From: Paucimonas sp.
GTDB taxonomy: Bacteria; Pseudomonadota; Gammaproteobacteria; Pseudomonadales; Pseudomonadaceae
Assembly: GCA_031253995.1 (NCBI GenBank)
Contig: JAIRVG010000028.1
Location: 1-64,000 of the forward strand
Direction: 5' to 3'
Length of the DNA: 64,000 nucleotides
Of this stretch, positions 48,381 to 56,071 are shown piece by piece (position 1 is the stretch's first letter; each line of letters begins with the position of its first letter). A program made the translations under genes and the position numbers. Under the pieces are notes generated by a model, which was not told where the DNA came from, ran no database searches, and saw nothing but the letters and a program-made list of their open reading frames with translations.

Positions 48381-48520
48381 GGGCCTCATCGCTGGCAAGC
48401 CAGCTCCCACAGGGTTCTCCACTGTTCTGGAGAACGGCGCCATACCTGGACTGCCCCCAGGGTTCTCCACTGTTCTGGAGAGCGGCGCCATACCTGTGGG
48501 AGCTGGCTTGCCAGCGATAG
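48381..48520. repeat. REP doublet with internal 38-base direct duplication
   Basis: Outer REP units lie at 48381-48414 and 48493-48520 in opposite orientation. Between and partly overlapping them a 38-base stretch starting AGGGTTCTCCACTG occurs twice (48411-48448 and 48459-48496) with one mismatch. The element occupies much of the 325-base gap between the permease and thioesterase genes; the rest (48204-48380) shows no gene and presumably holds the permease promoter. Confidence 0.9.
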
Positions 48521-48528
48521 ACCCCCCC

Positions 48529-49014
48529 TCAACCCTGCCCGTGCGCCTGCAATTTCAGCTTCTCGGTATCCACCCTGACAAACACCGAATCCGCCACCAC
48601 CGTCAGTACATCCCCGGCCCACACCTCGCAGATCACCCGGCTCTTGCGCCCCACCTCGCCCTCGACCCGGGCCTTGAGGGTCAATTCCACGCCCATCGGC
48701 GTCGGCTTCAGGTAGGTCAGCCCCAGATGCCCGGTCACGCAATCGATACGCGGCAAGGAACCCGCCTCGCGCCCTTCGGCACGGTAGTGATAGGCCATCG
48801 CCGTCCAGTTGGAATGGCAATCCACCAGCATCGCCAGCAGGCCGCCATAGACCAGGCCGGGCCAGCCGCAGAAGGTGCTGTCGGGAGAATGGGTGCACAC
48901 CACATGGACGCCATCGTCGGCCCACTGGCTCTTCAGGTGCAGGCCGCTCGGGTGGGCCGAGCCGCAGCCGTAGCAGACGCCATCGGGCGCCGCCAGGTCT
49001 TGAAGGGAAGTCAT
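48529..49014 (-). CDS. PaaI-type hotdog thioesterase
   Basis: Protein of 161 residues with a single hotdog domain: the GWPGLVYGGLLAMLVDCHSNW segment holds the conserved HGG-like active-site region (here YGG) and the catalytic acid, and GLTYLKPTPMG is typical of the PaaI/4HBT group. A CYGCGSAHPSGLHL motif near the N terminus is also frequent in this subfamily. It likely hydrolyses an acyl-CoA of unknown identity. It stands alone, with a REP element downstream. Confidence 0.85.
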   Translation of the reverse strand: MTSLQDLAAPDGVCYGCGSAHPSGLHLKSQWADDGVHVVCTHSPDSTFCGWPGLVYGGLLAMLVDCHSNWTAMAYHYRAEGREAGSLPRIDCVTGHLGLTYLKPTPMGVELTLKARVEGEVGRKSRVICEVWAGDVLTVVADSVFVRVDTEKLKLQAHGQG

Positions 49015-49197
49015 AAGTTTCCTTTTGTGTTTTTGTAGGAAAGTTCAGATGTTAACGCTCTCGCTCATCCGATACCAATTCCTACCAAAGAACGAGAAAT
49101 CTCGTGCGGCATTCGGTCTCAGATGGCTACGCGCCAGTGCCGGAAGGAGTAAGCTAGCCCCCCAGCAAGGCCCCACATCAGAACAAGGACTGCTGCG

Positions 49198-49602
49198 ATG
49201 ATTGCTACAAGTGCCGGCTGGCATCATGCCGATGACGGATCCCCGCGCCATGCGCCCTACACCGGCTTGTTCCTCGCCTGGAGCGCGACCCGCGACCTGC
49301 TCAGCCGCGACTTCAAGGCCGACTACGACGCCGAGATCCAGGCCCTCGGCGAACGCCTGCTGACCCCTGCCCGCTTCTTCCAGCTGTGCTGCGACAACCT
49401 GCTGGTGGACGAAGACCTCAACCGCCTGGGCAATGCCTTTGCCGCCCACTACCTGGGCCAGCGCACCCCGTCGCTGCCGGAAGACCTGAGCCAACTGCTC
49501 GGTATCGTCGGCATCGACGAGCCCGGCGCCAGCTGGGAACACTACGACCTGCTGGCCCCGCGTCTCGACCAACGGTTTGCCCAATGGCAGGCCGCGCAGT
49601 GA
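49198..49602 (+). CDS. Uncharacterised small protein
   Basis: Acidic cytosolic protein of 134 residues, not recognised with confidence. It starts MIATSAGWHHADDGSPRHA, is rich in Leu, Asp and Trp and has no signal or membrane segment; mostly helical by composition. It has Pseudomonas-typical codon use, so it is likely a genuine conserved gene. It is monocistronic: a perfect hairpin follows and the next gene has its own Shine-Dalgarno. Confidence 0.65.
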   Translation: MIATSAGWHHADDGSPRHAPYTGLFLAWSATRDLLSRDFKADYDAEIQALGERLLTPARFFQLCCDNLLVDEDLNRLGNAFAAHYLGQRTPSLPEDLSQLLGIVGIDEPGASWEHYDLLAPRLDQRFAQWQAAQ

Positions 49603-49632
49603 ACCTGATGCGATAAAAACGGTCTTTGCGCT

Positions 49633-49657
49633 GGTGGCTCGCTCAAGACGAGCCACC
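49633..49657 (+). terminator. Hairpin between the small gene and the SH3 protein gene
   Basis: Perfect 9-base-pair stem GGTGGCTCG / CGAGCCACC around a 7-base loop, 31 bases after the stop at 49602. The T-run follows only some 20 bases later, so it is either a weak terminator or a leader hairpin of the next gene. Confidence 0.5.
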
Positions 49658-49750
49658 GGGGACGTCCAACGGTTATCCCCTTTTTTCGTTGCGCCGGGGG
49701 CAGGCATGCGCTCGGCGGTGTTCATTTTTTTCTTCTCGGGGAAGATAACC

Positions 49751-50395
49751 ATGCGCCTGCTTCGCCCTCTCCGCGCACGCTCCGCCGTGCTTCCCGCCCT
49801 GCTCGCCGGCCTGCTGCTGCACACGGTCGCCCACGCCGAAGAACCCGCCAGCGACGAACGCTGGGTCAGCGACAGCCTCACCACCTACGTACGCAGCGGC
49901 CCTACCGACGGCCATCGCCTGGTGGGCACCCTGAAATCCGGGCAGAAGGTCAAGCTGCTGGCCACCCAGGGCAACTACAGCCAGGTCCGCGGCGAGTCCG
50001 GTGACACCGTATGGATCGCCAGCAGCGACCTGCAGGACGTCCCCGGCCAGGCCGAGCGCCTGCCGCAACTGACCGAGCGCGTCGCGCAACTGGAAGAGCA
50101 GCTCAAGGGCATCGACGACAGCTGGAAGACCAAGGTCCAGGGCATGCAGGAAACCCTCGACTCGCGCAAGAACCTGGTGGACGAGCTGCAGGCCCGCAAC
50201 CAGTCCCTCAATGAAGAGCTGACCCAGGCCCAGTCGCAGCTGCGCGACACCCAGGCGCGCCTTGGCGACGAGAACAAGCAGGTGCTGATGCGCTACATGG
50301 TCTATGGCGGTGGCATCGCCGGGGCCGGGCTGCTGGCCGGGTTGATCCTGCCGATGCTGACCCGAGGCCGCAAACGCAATAGCGGCTGGGCCTAA
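49751..50395 (+). CDS. SH3-domain membrane protein, YgiM/TIGR04211 type
   Basis: Protein of 214 residues. A signal sequence (about 1-28, ending AHA) leads to a bacterial SH3 domain at about residues 33-95 (VSDSLTTYVRSGPTDGHRLVGT, then VWIASSDLQ), a long coiled coil (about 100-175), one transmembrane helix (YGGGIAGAGLLAGLILPML) and a basic tail. This layout matches E. coli YgiM-type proteins. It is probably anchored in the inner membrane with SH3 and coiled coil in the periplasm. The stop overlaps the convergent LysR gene by four bases. Confidence 0.85.
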   Translation: MRLLRPLRARSAVLPALLAGLLLHTVAHAEEPASDERWVSDSLTTYVRSGPTDGHRLVGTLKSGQKVKLLATQGNYSQVRGESGDTVWIASSDLQDVPGQAERLPQLTERVAQLEEQLKGIDDSWKTKVQGMQETLDSRKNLVDELQARNQSLNEELTQAQSQLRDTQARLGDENKQVLMRYMVYGGGIAGAGLLAGLILPMLTRGRKRNSGWA

Positions 50396-51336
50396 CCCTC
50401 GCTGTTCAAGGCATACGGGCCGCTGGCCAACTGCTCGCGCAGGAAGGCTACGCAGGCCCGCACCTTCGCCGAACTGGACGAGCGCACCGCCGTCACCGCC
50501 CAGATATCCGCCGGCTGATGCCACCCCGGCAACACCCGCACCAGCGCCCCGCTGGCCAGGCTGCCGGCGATATCCCAGGCCGAGGCCATGATGATGCCGT
50601 GACCATCGTGGGCCCACTGGCGCACGATATCGCTGTGGTTGGACGCCATCGGCCCCGTCACCTTGACCGTCTCCGCCCCATTGGGCCCCACCAGCCGCCA
50701 CACCCCGAAACGATCGTCGCGACTGCGAAACAGCAGGCAGTCGTGCTGCGCCAGGTCCGCCGCCACCTTGGGCGTCCCTCGCCGGGCCAGGTACTCCGGC
50801 GCCGCCGCCAGCACCCGGGTGCTCTCGGCGATGCGATGGGCAATCAGGTGCTTCTCCTGCACCTCGCCGACGCGGATATCGATATCGAAGTTGTCGGCGA
50901 TCAGGTCGGCCCGCCGGTCGAGCAGTTCCAGCCACACCTCCAGCGCCGGGTACTGGTGGCGCAATAGCGAGAGGATCGGCGCGATATGCTCGCGCCCAAG
51001 GCGCAGGCTGGTGCACAGGCGCAAGGTCCCTTGCGGCTCGCGCTGCCCGCCGGACAAGGCATCCACCATCGCCCCCACGTCTTCGAGGATCTTCTGCGCC
51101 CAGGCGAAGGCCGCCTCGCCATCGCTGGTGATGTTGACCCGCCGCGTGGTGCGGTTGAACAGCTTGACCCCGAGTTGCTCCTCCAGGGTGGCGATGCGCT
51201 TGCTGACATGCGCCGGCGACAGCCCGGTCTCGCTGGCGGCCGCGATGAAACTGGAGCGCCGGGCCACTTCACAGAACAGCTGGAGATCCCGCAGCAGCGG
51301 CTCATTATTCGCTGTGAGCACATTCTGATTCTTCAT
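50392..51336 (-). CDS. LysR-type transcriptional regulator
   Basis: LTTR of 314 residues. The HTH spans about residues 14-72 (LLRDLQLFCEVARRSSFIAAA, recognition helix GLSPAHVSKRIATLE). The C-terminal effector domain follows. It diverges from the oxidoreductase/transporter/dehydroquinase operon with a 91-base gap, so it is the likely regulator of that operon, presumably responding to quinate, shikimate or a related compound. Confidence 0.88.
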   Translation of the reverse strand: MKNQNVLTANNEPLLRDLQLFCEVARRSSFIAAASETGLSPAHVSKRIATLEEQLGVKLFNRTTRRVNITSDGEAAFAWAQKILEDVGAMVDALSGGQREPQGTLRLCTSLRLGREHIAPILSLLRHQYPALEVWLELLDRRADLIADNFDIDIRVGEVQEKHLIAHRIAESTRVLAAAPEYLARRGTPKVAADLAQHDCLLFRSRDDRFGVWRLVGPNGAETVKVTGPMASNHSDIVRQWAHDGHGIIMASAWDIAGSLASGALVRVLPGWHQPADIWAVTAVRSSSSAKVRACVAFLREQLASGPYALNSEG

Positions 51337-51382
51337 TACGCCCGATTATCTCCTGGGACTTTTTATTTAGCCTCTCATACAA

Positions 51383-51403
51383 CCTGCCTTGCCTTGAAGC
51401 AGG
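51383..51403. promoter_or_regulatory. Imperfect dyad in the LysR/oxidoreductase gap, candidate LTTR site
   Basis: CCTGCCTT-gcctt-GAAGCAGG is a partly symmetrical sequence 25 bases before the ATG at 51428. LysR regulators bind interrupted dyads in such divergent gaps, but the match is imperfect. Confidence 0.3.
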
Positions 51404-51427
51404 ACGTCACAAGAACAAGAGAGACCT

Positions 51428-52480
51428 ATGAAGAAGACCCGCATTGCCGTGGCCGGCGCCGGGCTGATCGGCCGCCGCCATATCGAACTGATCCAGGCCA
51501 GTGCCGAGTGCGAGCTGGCCGCCATCGTCGACCCGCTGCCGGACACCGCCGCCTTCGCCGACAGCCTCGGCGTGCCGCTCTACGCCGACCTGGACACCCT
51601 GCTCAACGAACAGCGTGCGGACGGCGTGATCCTCGCCACCCCCAATCAACTGCATGTCGAAGGCGCCCTCACCTGCGTCGCCCATGGCGTCCCGGCGCTG
51701 ATCGAGAAGCCGGTGGCGCACACCCTGGACGAAGGCAAGCGCCTGCTGGCCATCGCCGAACAGGCCGGCGCCAAGTTGTTGGTGGGTCATCACCGAGCCC
51801 ATAGCGCGATCCTGGAAAAGGCCCGGGAAGTGATCGCCGAAGGCGTGCTGGGCAACCTGGTGGCGGTGATGGGCAGCGCGCTGTTCTACAAACCCGACGA
51901 CTACTTCGACGCCGCCCCCTGGCGCCGCGAGGCCGGTGGCGGGCCGGTGCTGATCAACATGATCCACGAGATCGGCAACCTGCGTTCGCTGTGCGGCGAG
52001 ATCGTCGCGGTGCAGGCCCAGGCGTCCAATGCCAGCCGTGGCTTCGCCGTGGAGGACACGGTGTCCATCAGCCTGCGCTTCGCCAGTGGTGCCCTGGGCA
52101 CCTTCATGCTCTCCGACAGCGCCGCCTGCGCCCGCAGCTGGGAACAGACCGCGCGGGAAAACCACGACTACCCAAGCTATGCCGACGAGGACTGCTACGT
52201 GCTGGCCGGGACGCAGGGCTCGCTGTCGATCCCGACCATGCGCCTGAAGTACTACGCGCGACGCGAGGACCGGTCGTGGTGGAAGCCCTTCGAGACCGCG
52301 GTGGCGCCGCTGCAGGAGGCCGATCCGCTGGCGCGGCAACTGGCGCATTTCTGCCGGGTGATCCGCGGCGAGGTCGAGCCGCTGGTGAGCGTGCGCGACG
52401 GGTTGCGCAACTTGCAGATCGTCGAGGCGATCAGCGAGGCGGCGCGGACCGGACAGATCGTTTCGACCCAAGCGTTGTAG
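51428..52480 (+). CDS. Gfo/Idh/MocA-family oxidoreductase
   Basis: NAD(P)-dependent oxidoreductase of 350 residues. The N-terminal Rossmann fold starts VAGAGLIGRRHIELI; the EKPVAH motif near residue 97 is the conserved family lysine-proline pair; GGGPVLINMIHEIGNL carries the catalytic-domain His. Family members oxidise sugars, inositols and polyols. As first gene of an operon with a shikimate/quinate-type carrier and a dehydroquinase, it may act on quinate, shikimate or a related cyclic polyol. AGAGAG precedes the start. Confidence 0.82.
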   Translation: MKKTRIAVAGAGLIGRRHIELIQASAECELAAIVDPLPDTAAFADSLGVPLYADLDTLLNEQRADGVILATPNQLHVEGALTCVAHGVPALIEKPVAHTLDEGKRLLAIAEQAGAKLLVGHHRAHSAILEKAREVIAEGVLGNLVAVMGSALFYKPDDYFDAAPWRREAGGGPVLINMIHEIGNLRSLCGEIVAVQAQASNASRGFAVEDTVSISLRFASGALGTFMLSDSAACARSWEQTARENHDYPSYADEDCYVLAGTQGSLSIPTMRLKYYARREDRSWWKPFETAVAPLQEADPLARQLAHFCRVIRGEVEPLVSVRDGLRNLQIVEAISEAARTGQIVSTQAL

Positions 52481-52489
52481 AGACCTTTC

Positions 52490-52576
52490 GGGCCCTATCG
52501 CTGGCAAGCCAGCTCCCACAGGTATCGCATGCACCGCTGGCCCCTGTGGGAGCTGGCTTGCCAGCGATGAGGCCCC
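52490..52576. repeat. REP doublet
   Basis: Inverted pair of the REP unit (52490-52522 and 52543-52576) between the first oxidoreductase gene and the MHS transporter gene, inside an apparent operon. Confidence 0.92.
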
Positions 52577-52610
52577 AGAGAACACCATAAAAACAACAAG
52601 AGTGAACACC

Positions 52611-53987
52611 ATGGCCACACACGAAAATACCCGGCAAACCCGCAAGGCCACCGCCAGCGGCTGGGTCGGATCCGCCCTCGAATACTACGACTTCTTCATC
52701 TACGCCCAGGCCGCCGCGCTGATCTTCCCGCAGATCTTCTTCCCCGCCGGCGACCCCAAGCTGGCGATCATCGCCTCCCTCGCCACCTACGGCGTCGGCT
52801 ACCTAGCGCGCCCCGTCGGCGCCTTCGTCCTCGGTCACTGGGGCGACACCCGCGGGCGCAAGAACGTCCTGCTGCTGTGCATGTTCCTCATGGGCATCGC
52901 CACCTTCGCCGTCGGCCTGTTGCCGACCTTCAACCAGATCGGCTACTGGGCCCCGGCCCTGCTGGTGATCCTGCGCCTGGTCCAGGGCTTTGCCGTGGCC
53001 GGGGAGATCGCCGGGGCCAGCTCGATGATCCTCGAACACGCACCGCCGGGACGCCGCGGCTTCTTCGCCAGCTTCACCCTGCAAGGTGTGCAGGCCGGCC
53101 AGGTGCTGGCAGCGGCGATCTTCCTGCCCCTGGCCTACTTCATGCCGGAAGAGGCGTTCAACAGCTGGGGCTGGCGCATCCCGTTCCTGCTCAGCGCCGC
53201 GGTGCTGCTGGCTGCCTTCATCATCCGTCGCGAGGTCAAGGAACCCGAGGCCTTCGTGCAGAAGGTGGAAAACGTCACCCGCACCCGCTCGCCGATCCGC
53301 GAGGCCTTCAAGTACAGCTGGCACGGCATGCTGGTGGTGTTCGGCGTGTCGCTGATGAACGTGATCCCCGTGGTGACCACCGTCTTCGGCGCCGCCTACG
53401 CGGTGCAGCCGGCCTACGGCGTGGGCTTCGACAAGAGCGTGTACCTGTGGATCCCGGTGGTCGGCAATATCGTCGCGGTGCTGGTGATCCCCTTCGTCGG
53501 CAACCTCTCCGACCGCATCGGCCGGCGCCCGCTGATCATCGGCGCAGCCATCGGTTGCGGGCTGATGTCCTTCGCCTACCTGTACGCCATCAGCATTCAC
53601 AGCGTGCCACTGGCCTTCGCCGCCTCGCTGCTGATGTGGGGCATGGTCTACCAGGGCTACAACGCGATCTTCCCGAGTTTCTTCCCCGAGCAGTTCCAGA
53701 CCCACTACCGGGTCTCGGCCATGGCCGTGGCGCAGAACATCGGCTACATGATCACCGCCCTGCTGCCGGCGCTGTTCACCGCCGTGGCCCCGCCCGGCGC
53801 GGACAACGTACCGCTGATGATCGGCGCGATCACCTGCGTGGTCACCGCCATCTCCGCCCTCGCTGCCTGGAGCGCCCCGGAAACCTACCGCACGCCCCTG
53901 GACCAGCTCGGCAAGCCCGACGCCGTGGCCCTCGACAAACCCACCTACGACGCGCTGCGGGCCCAGGCCCTGCGCACCACCGCCTGA
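52611..53987 (+). CDS. MFS transporter of the metabolite:H+ symporter group (shikimate/quinate-like)
   Basis: Transporter of 458 residues with 12 hydrophobic segments. The TM1 motif GSALEYYDFFIYAQAAALIFP and the loop GHWGDTRGRKNVL are hallmarks of the MHS family, which includes ShiA and alpha-ketoglutarate permeases. The ATG at 52611 is preferred over a GTG three codons earlier for its spacing to AAGAG. Placement before a dehydroquinase points to shikimate, quinate or dehydroshikimate as substrate. Confidence 0.85.
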   Translation: MATHENTRQTRKATASGWVGSALEYYDFFIYAQAAALIFPQIFFPAGDPKLAIIASLATYGVGYLARPVGAFVLGHWGDTRGRKNVLLLCMFLMGIATFAVGLLPTFNQIGYWAPALLVILRLVQGFAVAGEIAGASSMILEHAPPGRRGFFASFTLQGVQAGQVLAAAIFLPLAYFMPEEAFNSWGWRIPFLLSAAVLLAAFIIRREVKEPEAFVQKVENVTRTRSPIREAFKYSWHGMLVVFGVSLMNVIPVVTTVFGAAYAVQPAYGVGFDKSVYLWIPVVGNIVAVLVIPFVGNLSDRIGRRPLIIGAAIGCGLMSFAYLYAISIHSVPLAFAASLLMWGMVYQGYNAIFPSFFPEQFQTHYRVSAMAVAQNIGYMITALLPALFTAVAPPGADNVPLMIGAITCVVTAISALAAWSAPETYRTPLDQLGKPDAVALDKPTYDALRAQALRTTA

Positions 53988-54002
53988 ACGGAAACCCTGA
54001 CC

Positions 54003-54449
54003 ATGCAAACCCTACTCGTCCTCAACGGCCCCAACCTCAACATGCTCGGCCTGCGCCAGCCCGAGGTGTATGGCCGCGAGACCCTGGCCGATGTCGAGGC
54101 GCTGTGCCGCGCCACTGGCGCCAGCCATGACCTGACCATCGAGTTCCAGCAGACCAACTACGAAGGCCAGATGATCGACTGGATCCACCAGGCCCGCGGC
54201 CGGGTCGCCGGCATCGTCATCAATCCCGGTGCCTGGACCCACACCTCGGTGGCGATCCACGACGCGCTGATCGCCGCCGAAGTGCCGGTGATCGAGGTGC
54301 ACATTTCCAACGTGCACCGCCGCGAGGCCTTCCGTCATCACTCCTACGTGTCGCTGGTGGCGCAGTCGGTGCTGGCCGGTTTCGGCACCCATGGCTATGC
54401 CCTGGCCATCACCCACTTCGCCCGTCAACTGCAAGGAAGCAAGGCATGA
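54003..54449 (+). CDS. aroQ: Type II 3-dehydroquinate dehydratase (probably catabolic copy)
   Basis: Protein of 148 residues of the type II dehydroquinase family. Motifs: [17 protein letters not shown] (catalytic loop with Arg and Tyr), [16 protein letters not shown], and [16 protein letters not shown] with the catalytic His. It interconverts 3-dehydroquinate and 3-dehydroshikimate. Its position among transport and oxidoreductase genes, away from accB/accC where the housekeeping aroQ usually lies in pseudomonads, suggests a catabolic role. The stop overlaps the next gene (ATGA). Confidence 0.9.
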   Translation: MQTLLVLNGPNLNMLGLRQPEVYGRETLADVEALCRATGASHDLTIEFQQTNYEGQMIDWIHQARGRVAGIVINPGAWTHTSVAIHDALIAAEVPVIEVHISNVHRREAFRHHSYVSLVAQSVLAGFGTHGYALAITHFARQLQGSKA

Positions 54450-55612
54450 AGACACTCGCAAACCCTACCCAACGCCTGCGCCTGGGCTTCGTCGGCGGCG
54501 GCCTGGAGTCGTCCATCGGCTCCACCCACCGCTACGCCGCCCAGCTGGACGGTCACTTCGACCTGGTGGCCGGCGTGTTCGCCCGCGACCCGGCGCGCAA
54601 CCGCGCGGCCGGCGAGGCCTACGGTATCGCTGCCGACCGGGTCTACCCGGACTTCCAGACCATGGCCGTGGCCGAAGCTGCCCGTGAAGACGGCATCCAC
54701 GCCGCCGCGATCATGGCGCCGAACGCCGTGCACGTGCCGGCCAGCCTGGCGTTTCTCGACCAGGGCATCGACGTCATCAGCGACAAGCCGCTGGCCGTCA
54801 ACATCGAGGAAGCCAACGTGCTGCTGGAGCGTGTCCGTCGCGGACCTGCCCTGCACCTGCTGACCCACAACTACAGCGGCTACCCGCTGATCCGCGAAGC
54901 CCGCGAACTGATTGCCAAGGGTGTCATCGGCGACGTGCGCCTGGTCCAGGTCGAGCACGCCACCGGCTTCGGCACCCACCCGCTGGAACAGCAAGGCGCC
55001 AAGGCCCTGATGTGGCGCACTGACCCGGCGCAGTCCGGGCAGTCGTCGGTGCTGGCGGATGTCGGCGTGCACGCGCACCAGTTGCTGCGCTTCGTCACTG
55101 GCCAGGAAATCAGCGAAGTCTCGGCCGAGCTCAGCACCCTGGTGCCAGGGCGCGCCAGCGACGACAACGCCCACGTCAAGCTGCGCCTGGACAGCGGCGC
55201 ACGGGGCATGCTCTGGGCCAGCTTCGTCGCGGCCGGGCACCGGCATGGCTTGCAGTTGCGGGTGTTCGGTTGTAAGGGCTCGCTGTATTGGCACCAGGAA
55301 GATCCGGAGCGCCTGGAAGTGCGCTACCAGGACCAGCCGCACCAGATCCTGCGCCGTGGCGAGGCCTGGCTGAGCGAGTCGGCGCGGCTGTCGACGCGGA
55401 TCAAGGCGGGGCAGCCGGAGGGTTTGCTGGAGGCGTTCGCCAATATCTACAGCGAGGCGGCGGAACGGATTCGGGCCCGTCGTGAAGGGCGCGAGCCGGG
55501 GGCGCAGGCGTTGTTGTGCCCGACGGCGGAAGATGGGTTGAAGGGGATGAACTTCATCGATGCTTGTGTGCGCTCGGATCGCGCCGAAGGGCGCTGGACG
55601 GAAGTCGCCTGA
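54446..55612 (+). CDS. Second Gfo/Idh/MocA-family oxidoreductase
   Basis: Protein of 388 residues with the Gfo/Idh/MocA layout: N-terminal Rossmann fold with [15 protein letters not shown], the conserved SDKPLA motif near residue 112, and the catalytic-domain segment [17 protein letters not shown]. It belongs to a longer subgroup than the first oxidoreductase of this operon, and the two are only distantly alike. Its ATG overlaps aroQ. A paired role, with each enzyme acting on a different alcohol of the same substrate, is plausible but unproven. Confidence 0.82.
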   Translation: MKTLANPTQRLRLGFVGGGLESSIGSTHRYAAQLDGHFDLVAGVFARDPARNRAAGEAYGIAADRVYPDFQTMAVAEAAREDGIHAAAIMAPNAVHVPASLAFLDQGIDVISDKPLAVNIEEANVLLERVRRGPALHLLTHNYSGYPLIREARELIAKGVIGDVRLVQVEHATGFGTHPLEQQGAKALMWRTDPAQSGQSSVLADVGVHAHQLLRFVTGQEISEVSAELSTLVPGRASDDNAHVKLRLDSGARGMLWASFVAAGHRHGLQLRVFGCKGSLYWHQEDPERLEVRYQDQPHQILRRGEAWLSESARLSTRIKAGQPEGLLEAFANIYSEAAERIRARREGREPGAQALLCPTAEDGLKGMNFIDACVRSDRAEGRWTEVA

Positions 55613-55831
55613 TCCGACGCGGACGGTGTGGGAACGCGTTCACTCGCGAAAGAGCGCGAAGCGGCCGCAAAGCCTGAGTCCTCAGTCTTCCGGACACGCT
55701 TCGCACTTGGGTTGCTGCTTTTCAGCGCCCCAAGCTCGGACATTTCATCCATTCTCTTCAGATTTTTCCTATATATCGACCTCTGAATGGCATGCAGGAT
55801 CGCTCGGGAACTCTTTCCATGGCGATCCCGC

Positions 55832-56071
55832 ATGTCTGCCCAATCCGATCTGCGTTTCACCTTCACCGCCGGTTCCGGCGCGTTCGATGTCGTCGAATTC
55901 CACCTCACCGAAGGCCGCTCCGAGGCCTTCCACCTCATTGCCTCTGACACGCTGAGCCGAACATCTGGCCAGAACCATGGTTGCTCATGGTCCGAATTGG
56001 TCGACCTATCATTTGCACCGCTAGGTGCTGCCCACCCTGTAGCAAAGTCCCACAGAAGCGAGCTCCCATGA
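55832..56071 (+). pseudogene. 5' stub of a vgrG gene
   Basis: The frame starting ATG at 55832 begins MSAQSDLRFTFTAGSG and continues with FDVVEFHLTEGRSEAFHL, the typical first 35 residues of a Pseudomonas VgrG spike protein. After about 55936 the similarity ends and the frame runs as unrelated sequence to a stop overlapping the effector start. A complete VgrG has more than 600 residues, so this is a truncated remnant. It presumably marks a deletion or a recombination event that joined a vgrG promoter and 5' end to the downstream effector gene. Confidence 0.7.

Noticed and set aside
48204..48491. N-terminal extension of the APC permease by 96 codons
   Set aside because: The extension is translated REP sequence with its internal duplication; the ATG at 48203 has a proper ribosome site and begins a normal permease.
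55786..55803. Possible sigma-54 promoter before the vgrG stub
   Set aside because: The GG and GC elements are one base too far apart and the -12 part is poor, unlike the well-spaced site at 30778.
55981..56067. Upstream TTG extension of the effector gene by 29 codons
   Set aside because: The added residues are not effector-like, overlap the vgrG stub frame, and the ATG at 56068 gives a standard N terminus for the family.
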